Positions 7,624 to 16,513 of a DNA stretch of 64,000 bases are shown here, in pieces. Source of the DNA: Bacteroidaceae bacterium (GTDB lineage Bacteria; Bacteroidota; Bacteroidia; Bacteroidales; Bacteroidaceae). Position 1 is the stretch's first letter. The number at the start of each line of letters is the position of its first letter. Location: assembly GCA_017557635.1 (NCBI GenBank), contig JAFYYH010000022.1:236710-300709 (forward strand). Direction: 5' to 3'. Under the pieces are notes generated by a model. It saw nothing but the letters and a program-made list of their open reading frames with translations, did not search any database and was not told the DNA's origin. The position numbers and the translations under genes are program-made.

Positions 7624-8088
7624 ATGAAAATACGCAGAGCGGTAAAAGATGACTTGGAGGCAGTAAACAGTCTGCTCAGACAGGTACTGAAAGTACACCA
7701 TGATGGCCGTCCGGACCTGTTCCGTGCCGAGGGTAAGAAATACACTGATGCTGAACTCCTTGAGATATTCTCCAACCCTGATACTCCCGTATTCGTTTAT
7801 GAGGAAGACGGAAAGGTTCTGGGATATGCTTTCTGTGCCCTCCAGCATCAGGAGAGCGGCAGCCTGATGCCGGTCAGCACCCTTTACATTGATGACATCT
7901 GCGTGGATGAAAACGCCCGCGGCAAACACATCGGAAGCAAACTGTTCGAGTATGTCAAAGCGTTTGCCCGCGAGAAAGGCTGCCACAACATCACGCTCCA
8001 CGTCTGGGAGTGCAACCCCGGTGCCGCCTCATTCTACCAGGCTCTTGGCATGGAACCCCAATACACCTCAATGGAATTGTTGCTTTAA
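7624..8088 (+). CDS. GNAT-family N-acetyltransferase
   Basis: 154 aa, a single GNAT domain with the beta4 strand LYIDDICVDENARGKHIGSKLF (acetyl-CoA pyrophosphate loop, consensus Q/RxxGxG/A) and HVWECNPGAASFYQALGM at the C-terminus. Substrate unknown. Expressed with the Dabb gene 5 bases upstream. Confidence 0.85.
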   Translation: MKIRRAVKDDLEAVNSLLRQVLKVHHDGRPDLFRAEGKKYTDAELLEIFSNPDTPVFVYEEDGKVLGYAFCALQHQESGSLMPVSTLYIDDICVDENARGKHIGSKLFEYVKAFAREKGCHNITLHVWECNPGAASFYQALGMEPQYTSMELLL

Positions 8089-8134
8089 ACCTTTGCACTT
8101 TCTTTATGTCAGATTTATAGATAAATGCTGACAT

Positions 8135-9901
8135 ATGAGAAAGGGACTTTATGCACTGGGATTCATACTGATCTTAAGTTTGGGTTGTTCACCGGATAGC
8201 CTCTCAACTGTTATAGAATTTCCAAGCAACACAGGCAGTGTTACTGATACCACAACCGTAGCGCCACAATATAATCTGGCCCGATTTGCCGACGACAGCA
8301 TATCACAAACAGTATTTGACCGAACAATACAGATTGTTTTTGCCGATGACCGCGTACAGATAACCGGCGATGACAACAACACCATTTCTGCCACTGGCTG
8401 CCATGTGACCGTGAACAACACCACCGATGAGAAGGTGATGTATGAGCTCAAGGGCACTGCTGAGGACGGTTCAATAAAACTATACAGTTCCAGAAAACAG
8501 GCATTGGTTCTGGATGGTCTTGATTTGACCAGCACAAAAGGAGCTGCCATAAACAATCAGAGCAAGAAAAAGTGCTTTGTGGTTGTGAAAGGTTCTAACA
8601 GTCTGAAAGATGCCACAACCTACTCCTCCACTCCTGCTGATGAGGATGAGAAAGCAGTTCTGTTCAGCGAGGGACAACTGGTATTCAGCGGTGACGGAAC
8701 ACTCACAGTGACAGCACAGGGCAAGGCAGGAATAACCAGTGACAATTATGTGCATTTCATGGAATCACCGGTCATAAATGTGACCTCCAGCACCGGCCAC
8801 GGAATTCGCGGCAAGGAAGCGGTGATAATATCGAACGGAACTGTCAGCGTGAGTGTATCGGCCGACATGAAGAAAGGTATCACGTCCGATTCAGTTGTAT
8901 GCATCAATGGCGGAGAAACGATGATAAACATCTCAGGCTCAGCAGCATATGATGATGAAGATGCTGAATACAAAGGCACTGCGGGCATTAAGGCGGACTA
9001 TCTGTTCCTGATGAACGCAGGCACACTGAGTGTTATCAATTCAGGAAAAGGAGGAAAAGGCATAAGCGGTGACATGACCGGCTGTTTTAACGGCGGTACG
9101 GTTAGAGTTGCAACAACGGGAACAAACTACGGAAATTCATCTGGAGGCAACCGTTGGGGGCAATCTTCATCCGGTAACAGTGTATCGGCCAAAGGCATAA
9201 AGTTCGACGGCAATCTGTTCTTTAACGGCGGAACTGTAACGGTCAACTGCACAGCACATGAGGGCATTGAATCCAAGGGCAATATCATAGTGACTGATGG
9301 CGTGGTTTACAGTTACTCCGCGGCCGATGACGCTATCAATTCTTCGGGTACATTCACAGTTGAAGGCGGATATCTGTGCGGTCATGCTGTCAGGAATGAC
9401 GGCCTTGACGCCAACGGTAACTTCTACATCAAGGGCGGCATGGTTTATGCAATTGGAACATCGGCTCCGGAGGTTGGTATCGATGCCAATACTGAAGGCG
9501 GATGCAAACTTTATGTGACAGGTGGTACTATTATTGCCATTGGCGGTCTTGAATCAGGTTCAAGTCTTACGCAGAGTTGCTATCAGGCATCCTGGAGCAA
9601 GAGCACATGGTATTCAATGGCTGTTGGCAATGATGAATTTGCCTTCAAGACTCCAGCAAGCGGCGGAACAACCCTTGTAGTATCCGGCAGTTCCCAGCCG
9701 GTATTGAAGTCCGGTGTTACAGTTCAGGACGGTACGGAAATGTTTGAAGGACTGCTTAATACAGGCGGCTCCATTAGCGGTGGCACGGATGTTACACTGT
9801 CATCCTATTCCGGCGGTGATGGATTCGGCCCTGGACCCGGCGGAGGTGGTTTCAGACCCGGACCCGGTGGAGGTTTCAGCGGACGCCCCGGCGGATGGTA
9901 A
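8135..9901 (+). CDS. Lipoprotein with beta-helix carbohydrate-binding domain (Cthe_2159-like)
   Basis: 588 aa. The lipoprotein signal ends at LSLGC (Cys18). Residues about 70-520 form repeating short Gly/Asn-rich strands (for example GGTVRVATTG, KGIESKGNIIV, NDGLDANGNFYIKGG) typical of the right-handed beta-helix family of the Clostridium thermocellum Cthe_2159 polysaccharide-binding protein. The C-terminus is a low-complexity Gly/Pro tail of about 30 residues (GPGPGGGG type). It is likely surface-exposed and binds acidic or cellulosic polysaccharide by family analogy. Its last 102 bases overlap the convergent gene on the other strand. Confidence 0.75.
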   Translation: MRKGLYALGFILILSLGCSPDSLSTVIEFPSNTGSVTDTTTVAPQYNLARFADDSISQTVFDRTIQIVFADDRVQITGDDNNTISATGCHVTVNNTTDEKVMYELKGTAEDGSIKLYSSRKQALVLDGLDLTSTKGAAINNQSKKKCFVVVKGSNSLKDATTYSSTPADEDEKAVLFSEGQLVFSGDGTLTVTAQGKAGITSDNYVHFMESPVINVTSSTGHGIRGKEAVIISNGTVSVSVSADMKKGITSDSVVCINGGETMINISGSAAYDDEDAEYKGTAGIKADYLFLMNAGTLSVINSGKGGKGISGDMTGCFNGGTVRVATTGTNYGNSSGGNRWGQSSSGNSVSAKGIKFDGNLFFNGGTVTVNCTAHEGIESKGNIIVTDGVVYSYSAADDAINSSGTFTVEGGYLCGHAVRNDGLDANGNFYIKGGMVYAIGTSAPEVGIDANTEGGCKLYVTGGTIIAIGGLESGSSLTQSCYQASWSKSTWYSMAVGNDEFAFKTPASGGTTLVVSGSSQPVLKSGVTVQDGTEMFEGLLNTGGSISGGTDVTLSSYSGGDGFGPGPGGGGFRPGPGGGFSGRPGGW

Positions 9902-11242
9902 CAATTTGTAACAGACACATTCTGAGTCCCGATAGAACTCGGTGGCTCCCCAACGCTGCCAGTATGTGTGGGTTTTGAGCCGATGCATGACCGGTATGAA
10001 TATATAGTCATAACGGGACTTGAGTTCCGGCATGATTGACATGAGCATATCGTAGTTCAGGCGTGTGCCGCAATAGTCTGGAGCTACTATGAATGAGAAT
10101 ACGGCGGTGTAACGCTGGGCGTTCAGGCTGGCCAGAAGTTCCGGCGCATCTTTAAGAATCTGCTCTGTCTCCTCTTCTATGCGGTAATCACTCATATTCA
10201 GTAGGCCGATAACCTTACCATCATTATCTATGGCCTTGACACTAAGCGGCCAGTTAAAGTGCAGGTCACGCACCCAGGTTTCAACCTCTGCGCGGTCAAA
10301 GCCGTACTGACGCACCATCCAGTCTACGGTGAGAGGTGCATCGGCCGGAGTCATTCTGTGCAATGTGTACGGCATTGAAATGCGTACCACATTAAAACTC
10401 AACAGTATTTCAGGGTGATATGACAACTTGGATTTTCTAAGGCCTGGTAACCCCATATCATCCTCACGGTTCACATAGATGTATTGCTCTGGCAGATGGC
10501 TGGCAAACTGTTGGTTGATGGTGGCAAATGCGCCCTCAATGTTGCGGTCGGCCTTTTCTACACAAATATCAAAAGTATCATTTGTAACAGCAGCGCCATA
10601 ACTGAATGCAACCATACGGCCGTTTACAAATATGCTGCCGCCTATCATACCCAGTGATTCCCAATTGCTGAAGATGGTCTCCATGACCTGCCTCTCAACA
10701 TCTATGGTTTCACTGGAACCTTTTTCCCCCTGCCATATCTCTGTGAGCCTGCGGCATTCATCAAACAGTTCCGGTGTGAGCGGACGGTATTCAAAGTCGG
10801 GGTTATCGGCCCTGAAACGGTTTACGTGATTGCGCTTGGCCTGCAGATGTCCGCCTTGCAGCATGGCCAGATCCGTGCGGCGGTATATGTAATCAAACAG
10901 GTAAGGCAAGGACTCAACTTCATATTTGAATGATGAGAAGGCCGATACCTGAGAATCCTCGAGGGCATAGATAATCAGTTTCCCGCCACTGTCTGCCAGT
11001 AATGCTTTGATCAGTTCTTCGGTCAGATTATCGGCCGTACATACAGAATAGGCATGTTCCCCCTCATAAATGTAACGCAACACTACAGTATCCTGTAGCA
11101 CACACACCTCGGTTTTATACAAAAACTGCCAGCCTAAAAGGTTTGCAAAGGTATAATTGCAGTTGCGACGCCCCGAATTTAGCGTCACAGCCTGAATCGT
11201 CTCCCGGTCAGAGAGCGTCAACTGATGAAAAGACAATTGCAT
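9800..11242 (-). CDS. DUF2156 (lysylphosphatidylglycerol synthase-like) plus GNAT protein
   Basis: 480 aa. Residues about 1-290 resemble the DUF2156 domain, related to the C-terminal domain of phosphatidylglycerol lysyltransferase (paired GNAT folds), with motifs such as KRNHVNRFRADNP and YVNREDDMGLPGLRKSK. Residues about 300-445 look like a second GNAT domain. The last 30 residues after CYKLL are a Ser/Thr/Gly-rich tail encoded antisense to the Gly/Pro tail of the convergent lipoprotein, so the natural C-terminus was probably extended by stop loss. Its start overlaps the VanX-like gene stop by one base (TAATG). Confidence 0.7.
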   Translation of the reverse strand: MQLSFHQLTLSDRETIQAVTLNSGRRNCNYTFANLLGWQFLYKTEVCVLQDTVVLRYIYEGEHAYSVCTADNLTEELIKALLADSGGKLIIYALEDSQVSAFSSFKYEVESLPYLFDYIYRRTDLAMLQGGHLQAKRNHVNRFRADNPDFEYRPLTPELFDECRRLTEIWQGEKGSSETIDVERQVMETIFSNWESLGMIGGSIFVNGRMVAFSYGAAVTNDTFDICVEKADRNIEGAFATINQQFASHLPEQYIYVNREDDMGLPGLRKSKLSYHPEILLSFNVVRISMPYTLHRMTPADAPLTVDWMVRQYGFDRAEVETWVRDLHFNWPLSVKAIDNDGKVIGLLNMSDYRIEEETEQILKDAPELLASLNAQRYTAVFSFIVAPDYCGTRLNYDMLMSIMPELKSRYDYIFIPVMHRLKTHTYWQRWGATEFYRDSECVCYKLLPSAGASAETSTGSGSETTSAGSRAESITAGIG

Positions 11243-11934
11243 TATTCTACCGGGAAGGTAAAGTATGTATCCGGATAGGGTTCATCTTTCAGGGTGAAGT
11301 GCCACCACTCTGAATCCAACGGTTTGAAACCGTGACGCAGCATGGCATCGCGCAGTATCATACGGTTGGCAAACTGAACATCAGTAATGCCGCGGTAATC
11401 AGGATGGCTCTCTGTTCCGAACCAGTCAAATGTACCGCCCATGTCAACCTCTTTCTCGGTTGTCATGTCAAACAGAGTCAAATCAACTGTTGATCCGCGT
11501 GTATGGCCGGACTTGGCCATGATGTAGTCAAGTTCAAACAGGCGGCTTTTATCCACATCTGGATAGAAGTAGCGTCGCATGGTGGTGTCAGCCACATCGG
11601 CCGCCCATCGGACAAAATGATCTACTGCACACTGCGGGCGGTAGGCATCATAAATCTTGAGTCTGTAACCGAGGCTGATTACGTCATCACTGACAGCCTT
11701 GAGGCTATCGGCGGCCTGGCGTGTAAGCAAAGCGGTAGGCGCCAGGTATCCGTCTATGCGGGTGCCCACAAAGTTGTATGTGCCGTAGTAACGTATTTCA
11801 AGGATAACATCGGGAACCACATCCGTAATGGCTACAAAATCACTTGAATCCTGCTCCTTAACCGTGCCTTCAGACTGTTTGCAGGCTGCAAGCGTTAAGC
11901 AGAATGCTATAAAAAAAACTGAATACTTTCTCAT
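11242..11934 (-). CDS. VanX-type D-Ala-D-Ala dipeptidase (M15D) lipoprotein
   Basis: 230 aa. The lipoprotein signal ends at LAAC (Cys18). The zinc site is complete: SGHTRGSTVDL (His144, Asp151) and SEWWHF (catalytic Glu209, zinc His212). M15D enzymes hydrolyse D-Ala-D-Ala. In Bacteroidetes these exported forms most likely recycle cell-wall dipeptide rather than confer glycopeptide resistance. The start MRKYSVFF is chosen for its signal peptide, with a TACATTTG box at 11955-11962. Probable operon with the DUF2156/GNAT gene. Confidence 0.85.
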   Translation of the reverse strand: MRKYSVFFIAFCLTLAACKQSEGTVKEQDSSDFVAITDVVPDVILEIRYYGTYNFVGTRIDGYLAPTALLTRQAADSLKAVSDDVISLGYRLKIYDAYRPQCAVDHFVRWAADVADTTMRRYFYPDVDKSRLFELDYIMAKSGHTRGSTVDLTLFDMTTEKEVDMGGTFDWFGTESHPDYRGITDVQFANRMILRDAMLRHGFKPLDSEWWHFTLKDEPYPDTYFTFPVE

Positions 11935-11954
11935 AATATGTCCTTTTACGTCCC

Positions 11955-11962
11955 CAAATGTA
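11955..11962 (-). promoter_or_regulatory. Promoter -7 box for VanX-like operon
   Basis: TACATTTG on the minus strand, 20 bases upstream of the start. Confidence 0.55.
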
Positions 11963-12006
11963 TAAAAATAGTACAAAAGGGGACTTTCCTTAATGTGTCA
12001 TTTCAC

Positions 12007-12014
12007 TATATTTG
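12007..12014 (+). promoter_or_regulatory. Promoter -7 box for exported protein at 12038
   Basis: TATATTTG, 23 bases upstream of the ATG. It is divergent from the VanX-like promoter. Confidence 0.6.
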
Positions 12015-12037
12015 CAAAAAGGACTAATTATCACATT

Positions 12038-12595
12038 ATGAGAAAATCATTATTTACGGTAGTAGCAGCTATGATGATGGCTACTTATGTAATTGCACAG
12101 GACATTCCTACCGACATGCGTATGGAGATTATCGAGAGTGAGGATGACAGCCATGACCAGTACACCATCTTCAAGTACAAGGAGAAGAACGGCAACACCG
12201 GTTATTGGATGGGTGTAGGCAACAAGACTGAACTCCTAAGCCTGGTTCGTGACGATATTACAGACATGTCCATTTCACATATGGATGAGGTTTGTCTGCC
12301 TATGGGCAGCACCCGACAGGAGGTTCTTGACAACCTGGATTCTTACCTGGAACTGCTTGACAAGCCCGCAGGCACTACCGTTGAATTCCCTTGCAGGATA
12401 GACAACTACGCCGGATTGGGCGATGAGTCAAAAACCACATGTATAGTAACCAAGCGCTTCCTGCAAGGCAAGCGTCTCTGCTTCCAATTTACCAGCGGCA
12501 AGCGTACAGCCGAGGCCGACCTTCGCAAATCATCCATCAAATCCATGAAGGTTAGCGTAAAGCTTGACATGAAGCTCCACCCCAACAAGGATTGA
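12038..12595 (+). CDS. Exported protein of unknown function
   Basis: 185 aa. A signal peptide ends at VIA-QD (about residue 21). The mature part is hydrophilic and predicted soluble, with no motif I recognise; it contains three Cys (in DEVCLP, EFPCRI and TTCIVT) and a basic C-terminus. Upstream in-frame Met codons are rejected because they precede the -7 box. Its stop TGA is the first three bases of a truncated family-1 repeat (TGACCGTCCCCTTTGG). Confidence 0.6.
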   Translation: MRKSLFTVVAAMMMATYVIAQDIPTDMRMEIIESEDDSHDQYTIFKYKEKNGNTGYWMGVGNKTELLSLVRDDITDMSISHMDEVCLPMGSTRQEVLDNLDSYLELLDKPAGTTVEFPCRIDNYAGLGDESKTTCIVTKRFLQGKRLCFQFTSGKRTAEADLRKSSIKSMKVSVKLDMKLHPNKD

Positions 12596-12608
12596 CCGTC
12601 CCCTTTGG
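12593..12608. repeat. Family-1 repeat fragment
   Basis: TGACCGTCCCCTTTGG is part of the inverted family-1 core, starting at the stop codon of the preceding gene. The rest of the 70-base gap to 12666 shows no clear signal. Confidence 0.55.
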
Positions 12609-12665
12609 CTTTAAATGGAAGACGTAGAGTCAGCCGTCGCCCAAGCCCTCGTCCCCGCGAAATAA

Positions 12666-13238
12666 ATGATTGTAACCAACCTGCTGGACATACATACACG
12701 CGCCGAACTCTACCAGTGGTATCTGGAAAACCATGACAAGGTGGATGATTTCTGGCTACGCATTAACCGTGCGGAGGCCGATTGCCCCGGCGTAGTGCGT
12801 TACGTGGATGCAGTTGAGGTGGCACTCTGCTTTGGCTGGATTGACAGCACCATGAAACGAATCGATGACGGCAAACCGATCCAGCATTTCACCCCGCGCC
12901 GCAAGCGCAGCAACTGGTGCGAGCATAATCTGGTACGATGCCGCCGGCTTGTAGAACAAGGCGAAATGACGCCCGCCGGCCTTGCCGTAGCCCCCGATCT
13001 GGACCCCTCAAAGTTTATCTATGAAGATTGGGTAATCAATGCCATCAAAGCCGATAAGCAAACCTGGACCAATTGGCTCTCATTCCCTGAAAACTACCGC
13101 CGCATCAAGGTTGACCGCATCCAGCACTACCAACACACCAACCGTCCCGAGTACGCGCAAAAGACCCTCCAAAAGCTAATCCAAGACACCCACAACGGCA
13201 AACTCCAACCCGGCTGGAGTGATTTTGGTCGCAACTAA
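12666..13238 (+). CDS. YdeI/OmpD-associated family protein
   Basis: 190 aa matching the YdeI-like (bacteriocin-protection/OmpD-associated) family. It has FWLRINR near residue 30, the signature VEVALCFGWIDSTMKRID (about 51-68), FTPRRKRSNWCEHN, and a C-terminal helical region with KADKQTWTNWLSFP. No signal peptide, so cytoplasmic. The molecular activity of the family is unknown. Neighbours give no further clue. Confidence 0.75.
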   Translation: MIVTNLLDIHTRAELYQWYLENHDKVDDFWLRINRAEADCPGVVRYVDAVEVALCFGWIDSTMKRIDDGKPIQHFTPRRKRSNWCEHNLVRCRRLVEQGEMTPAGLAVAPDLDPSKFIYEDWVINAIKADKQTWTNWLSFPENYRRIKVDRIQHYQHTNRPEYAQKTLQKLIQDTHNGKLQPGWSDFGRN

Positions 13239-13241
13239 ATG

Positions 13242-13363
13242 TCAGCTTTTCCAGTGCTCCAGTTGTGAGAGGTGAAAGCGATGCTTACTAGTGCATCGAA
13301 AAGTTCTACAACCTGTCAAAAGAAGAACGTGATGCCGTTGTAGAATTCATCAATTCAATCTAA
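13242..13363 (+). pseudogene. Remnant of a di-heme cytochrome-type protein C-terminus
   Basis: In one frame the bases encode PVVRGESDAY, stop (TAG), CIEKFYNLSKEERDAVVEF then INSI and a TAA stop. This resembles the last 30-40 residues of DUF1111 di-heme oxidoreductases (HGGEA...LSxEERDALxxFLNSL). The rest of the gene and any CxxCH motif are absent. It lies just before the cytochrome c assembly gene, suggesting a lost cytochrome partner. The fragment is short, so the identification is tentative. Confidence 0.4.
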
Positions 13364-13372
13364 TTTTACTGC

Positions 13373-14758
13373 GTGAAAACAAACAAGATACTCAAATACG
13401 CCAGCATTGGTTCAGCGGCCGCCGTCATCCTTATGATGGCAGCCGCTACCATTTTTGAGAAGCTGTACGGTACAGAAACAGCATTCAGGCATTTCTATCA
13501 CAGCCCCGTGTTCATTGCACTCTGGGCAGTCACCGCAATATCGGGAGTATGGCTCATGATCAGGCGCGGCACAATCAGGAAACCTGCCACATTCTTCCTG
13601 CACATAGCGTTCGTGCTGATACTGGCCGGCGCATTGATTACCCTGCTCACAGGTAAGAGCGGCAGCATGTACCTGCGCCGCGGTGAGACATCGGCCTATT
13701 GGTCATCGGCCGAGGGTTTCCGTCAGAAACTGCCGTTCAAACTTACGCTCAAGGATTTCAGCATTGAGTACTATCCCGGTACAAATGACCCGTCAGACTA
13801 TATCAGCAAGGTGGTTGTGTCCGATAATAACACGGAGTACACAATCTCCATGAACAACATACTCAAGTACGGAGGTTACCGCTTCTATCAGACCAGTTAT
13901 GACGCCGATCTGAACGGCAGCGTATTCTCAGTGAGCCATGACCCTTGGGGCGTTTCCGTGACCTACACGGGATACATCATGCTACTGATCTCCATGATAG
14001 GGTTCTTTTTTCAGAAAAACTCCGGCTTCCGTACGGCACTGAAGGCCCGCAGCGAAGGATTTTCCAAGCCGGTAAGAACAGTTCTGATGGTTATGAATAT
14101 CCTGCTCTTTGGCTACCTGACCTTTGTCATCGGCCGAAACTGGTACCGCTCCGGACATGGCCCGTTTGTTGGCACATACTCGGTTATGATGCTTATGGCA
14201 TGGCTTGTGACTGTTGCAATGGCACTGCTGCGCAAGCGTCTGCCCATTATCCAGCCGCTTGGCTTTGTACTGGCAGGATTCTCAATCCTGGTGGCATCAC
14301 TCTCATTCTCCGACCCCGAGGCCAACCTTATGCCGGTGCTGCGTTCACCGTTCCTGAGCGTTCATGTGCTCTGCATGATGGTATCGTACACGCTGTTCGG
14401 ACTTGTGGCTCTGATAGGTGTGGTAGGATTGATAAAACGCAATGACGAGACCCGCTCGATGCTTCGAGACATGAGCCTGAGCATACTCTACCCTGCGGTA
14501 TTCATGCTCACCACGGGTACTTTCATCGGCGCCGTCTGGGCCAACATTTCATGGGGAAACTACTGGGGCTGGGATCCCAAGGAGACATGGGCGCTCATCA
14601 CCATGCTGGTCTATGCTGCCATGCTCCACAGCAGCACAGTATCCAGATTTGCACGTCCGCGATTCTTCCACGCATACGCCGTAATCGCGTTCCTCACCGT
14701 CCTGATCACCTACTTCGGAGTAAACCTAATCTTAGGAGGCATGCACTCCTACGCGTGA
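13373..14758 (+). CDS. ccsA: Fused ResB-CcsA cytochrome c biogenesis protein
   Basis: 461 aa with GTG start. Residues 1-215 contain two to three helices and a periplasmic segment (about 95-195) resembling a shortened ResB/CcsB. Residues 235-461 are CcsA with the tryptophan-rich haem-handling motif WGNYWGWDPKETWAL (394-408), plus flanking His331 and His419 expected as haem ligands. System II exports haem and attaches it to CxxCH apocytochromes. Its stop TGA lies inside the left arm of a 120-bp inverted repeat. No intact cytochrome c gene is present nearby, only the remnant upstream. Confidence 0.85.
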   Translation: MKTNKILKYASIGSAAAVILMMAAATIFEKLYGTETAFRHFYHSPVFIALWAVTAISGVWLMIRRGTIRKPATFFLHIAFVLILAGALITLLTGKSGSMYLRRGETSAYWSSAEGFRQKLPFKLTLKDFSIEYYPGTNDPSDYISKVVVSDNNTEYTISMNNILKYGGYRFYQTSYDADLNGSVFSVSHDPWGVSVTYTGYIMLLISMIGFFFQKNSGFRTALKARSEGFSKPVRTVLMVMNILLFGYLTFVIGRNWYRSGHGPFVGTYSVMMLMAWLVTVAMALLRKRLPIIQPLGFVLAGFSILVASLSFSDPEANLMPVLRSPFLSVHVLCMMVSYTLFGLVALIGVVGLIKRNDETRSMLRDMSLSILYPAVFMLTTGTFIGAVWANISWGNYWGWDPKETWALITMLVYAAMLHSSTVSRFARPRFFHAYAVIAFLTVLITYFGVNLILGGMHSYA

Positions 14759-14874
14759 CAAAGGGGACGGTTCCGTTTGGCACGTCTGCAGAAAGCAAAA
14801 ATCCCGTCTGAGCATACTGTAGCGCAGATGGGATTCTTTTTGTGCGTGCCAAACGGAACCGTCCCCTTTGTCAC
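14755..14874. repeat. Family-1 long inverted repeat, 120 bp, copy A
   Basis: Perfect 30-bp terminal inverted arms (14755-14784 and 14845-14874, beginning GTGACAAAGGGGACGG) enclose an inner stem near 14797-14840 (AAAAATCCCGTCTG / CAGATGGGATTCTTTTT). The stop codons of both convergent neighbours (TGA at 14756-14758; minus-strand TGA at 14871-14873) lie inside the arms. It probably also works as a bidirectional terminator. Confidence 0.9.
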
Positions 14875-15974
14875 TCGGTGTAGTTGTGGTCGATGACTAT
14901 GGTGATGGGGGTGTCTTTCAGGATGGGTTTGAGCTTGTCTGTCAGGAGGTTGATGAATGCTTCGTCGTCGGTGACAGTCATATCGGGAACGACATCGATT
15001 GATACTCGGTTATCGGACTCGTAGAAATAGAAGCCGTGTACCTGGATTACGTGCTCCTGCTGCGCAATGGCCTGAGTGACCTCTTTCTGAAGCTGGGCAT
15101 GGCAGTTGTCTCCGGTTGCGATGGCGTAAATACCTACAGTCATGACGATTCCGTGATTGACCATCATCTTTTCAGATATCTTTCTGGTCAGTCCGTGAAT
15201 CTGGTACGCATCCATGGTGTCGGGCACGCTGACATGCAGTGAACCGATGGACACATTGGGACCGTAACCGTGCACGATGATGTCATAAACGCCCTGCACG
15301 CCCTCCATCTCCAGAATCTCGCTCTTGATCTGACGGGTAAGTTCGGCCGATACGCTCGCACCCAGTAACTGATTAATCGGCGATGCCAGCATCTCAATAC
15401 CTGCCTTGATGATTACGGCCGATATAAGCACGCCCAGATAACCGTCCAGAGAGACGTTCCAGATAAGCATGATACCGGCCGATATCAGCGTAGCAAGTGT
15501 GATGACAGCGTCGAACAGTGCATCGGACCCGGAGGCAATCAGCGCATCGCTCTCCAGTTTCTGACCCTGCTTGCGCACATACCAGCCCAGCACCAGTTTG
15601 GTCACGATGGCTGCGATGATTACAATCAGCGTGATTGTGGTGTAGCCCGGCTGTGTGGGATTGATGATCTTCTTGACAGATTCCACCAGCGATGTGATAC
15701 CTGTGGTAAGGACAATGGCCGATATGATTATGGCCGTGAAGTACTCCACGCGGCCATATCCGAACGGGTGCTCCTTATCGGCAGGACGTACCGACAGTTT
15801 GGTACCGACAATTGTGATTACACTTGAGAGCGCGTCGCTCAGATTGTTGACTGCATCAAGTACGATGGCAACCGAGTGTGACAGCAGACCTACCAGGGCC
15901 TTGAATCCGGCCAGCAGGACGTTGGTTACGATGCCAATTACGCTGGTGCGAATAATCTGTTTGGATCTATTCAT
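14871..15974 (-). CDS. Cation diffusion facilitator (CDF) efflux transporter
   Basis: 367 aa. Six transmembrane helices in the first 200 residues are followed by a cytoplasmic C-terminal domain. The helix-2 metal site HSVAIVLDAVNNLSDALSS, the loop HPFGYGRVEYF, and a helix-5 region with SGSDALFDAVI match CDF exporters of Zn, Co, Fe or Mn. The start overlaps the OhrR-like gene by 8 bases, so the two are co-transcribed. Its substrate may link to peroxide stress through that regulator, but the metal cannot be assigned from sequence alone. Confidence 0.85.
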   Translation of the reverse strand: MNRSKQIIRTSVIGIVTNVLLAGFKALVGLLSHSVAIVLDAVNNLSDALSSVITIVGTKLSVRPADKEHPFGYGRVEYFTAIIISAIVLTTGITSLVESVKKIINPTQPGYTTITLIVIIAAIVTKLVLGWYVRKQGQKLESDALIASGSDALFDAVITLATLISAGIMLIWNVSLDGYLGVLISAVIIKAGIEMLASPINQLLGASVSAELTRQIKSEILEMEGVQGVYDIIVHGYGPNVSIGSLHVSVPDTMDAYQIHGLTRKISEKMMVNHGIVMTVGIYAIATGDNCHAQLQKEVTQAIAQQEHVIQVHGFYFYESDNRVSIDVVPDMTVTDDEAFINLLTDKLKPILKDTPITIVIDHNYTE

Positions 15975-16407
15975 TTTTCAATTTGGATATAATATCATTG
16001 AGCATCTTGTACAATGTGGGAGCAGTTTCCGGTGTTACGCTGTCGCAGAGAACTGCACCCCCCACCTTGAATGGCACATCGGCCAGTTTTTTCTGCAAAT
16101 CCCTACCCTTCTTTGTGAGTGAAACTATCATCTGGCGGGCATCCTTCTCGCCGCGCTGACGGGTAAGTATGCCCTCCTTCTCCATGCGCTGCAGCAGCGG
16201 CGTCACGGTGTTGGTCTCCAGATAGAGTTTGCGTGCTATGTCATTTACGGGCTGTGCATCGGCCTCCCAAAGTACAAGCAGCACGAGATACTGCGGGTAT
16301 GTTAGTCCGTGTTCCGAAAGGAGCGGATGATAGGCCTGCGTCATGAGACGTGAGGCGGTGTACAGCCTGAAACAGAGCTGATTGTCCAGTTTGAACTCTT
16401 CTTTCAT
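15967..16407 (-). CDS. MarR-family organic-peroxide sensor (OhrR type)
   Basis: 146 aa. The N-terminal LDNQLCFRLYTASRLM carries the redox-active Cys (residue 12) in the position and context of OhrR. The winged helix (about 30-110) includes NDIARKLYLETNTVTPLLQRMEKEG. OhrR represses peroxide-defence genes until its Cys is oxidised. The usual partner ohr is absent; instead a glutathione peroxidase C-terminal remnant lies directly upstream and a CDF gene downstream. Two matching palindromes around the promoter (16500-16550) are likely its operators. Confidence 0.85.
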   Translation of the reverse strand: MKEEFKLDNQLCFRLYTASRLMTQAYHPLLSEHGLTYPQYLVLLVLWEADAQPVNDIARKLYLETNTVTPLLQRMEKEGILTRQRGEKDARQMIVSLTKKGRDLQKKLADVPFKVGGAVLCDSVTPETAPTLYKMLNDIISKLKNE

Positions 16408-16513
16408 TAAAGTAATGCCTGAATGTCCTTCTCCATCTGATGGGGAGTTGTTGTAGGAGCAAAACGCTTAATAACAGCACCATCGCGACTGATTACAAAA
16501 TATCGTTCGCGAT
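16407..16513 (-). pseudogene. Glutathione peroxidase 3' remnant
   Basis: The minus strand upstream of ohrR encodes YRERYFVISRDGAVIKRF then APTTTPHQMEKDIQALL and a stop (TAATG overlapping the ohrR start). That is the last strand and helix of glutathione peroxidases (FLVDRxGxVVxRFxPTTxPExxExDIxxLL). The remaining 120 or so residues, including the catalytic Cys/Gln/Trp, are missing, and no start codon is evident. The deletion joined the gene's end to the promoter/operator region. Confidence 0.7.

Noticed and set aside
11242-11934. Vancomycin resistance determinant
   Set aside because: The VanX-like peptidase is a lipoprotein without vanH/vanA or a VanRS system; a cell-wall recycling role is more likely.
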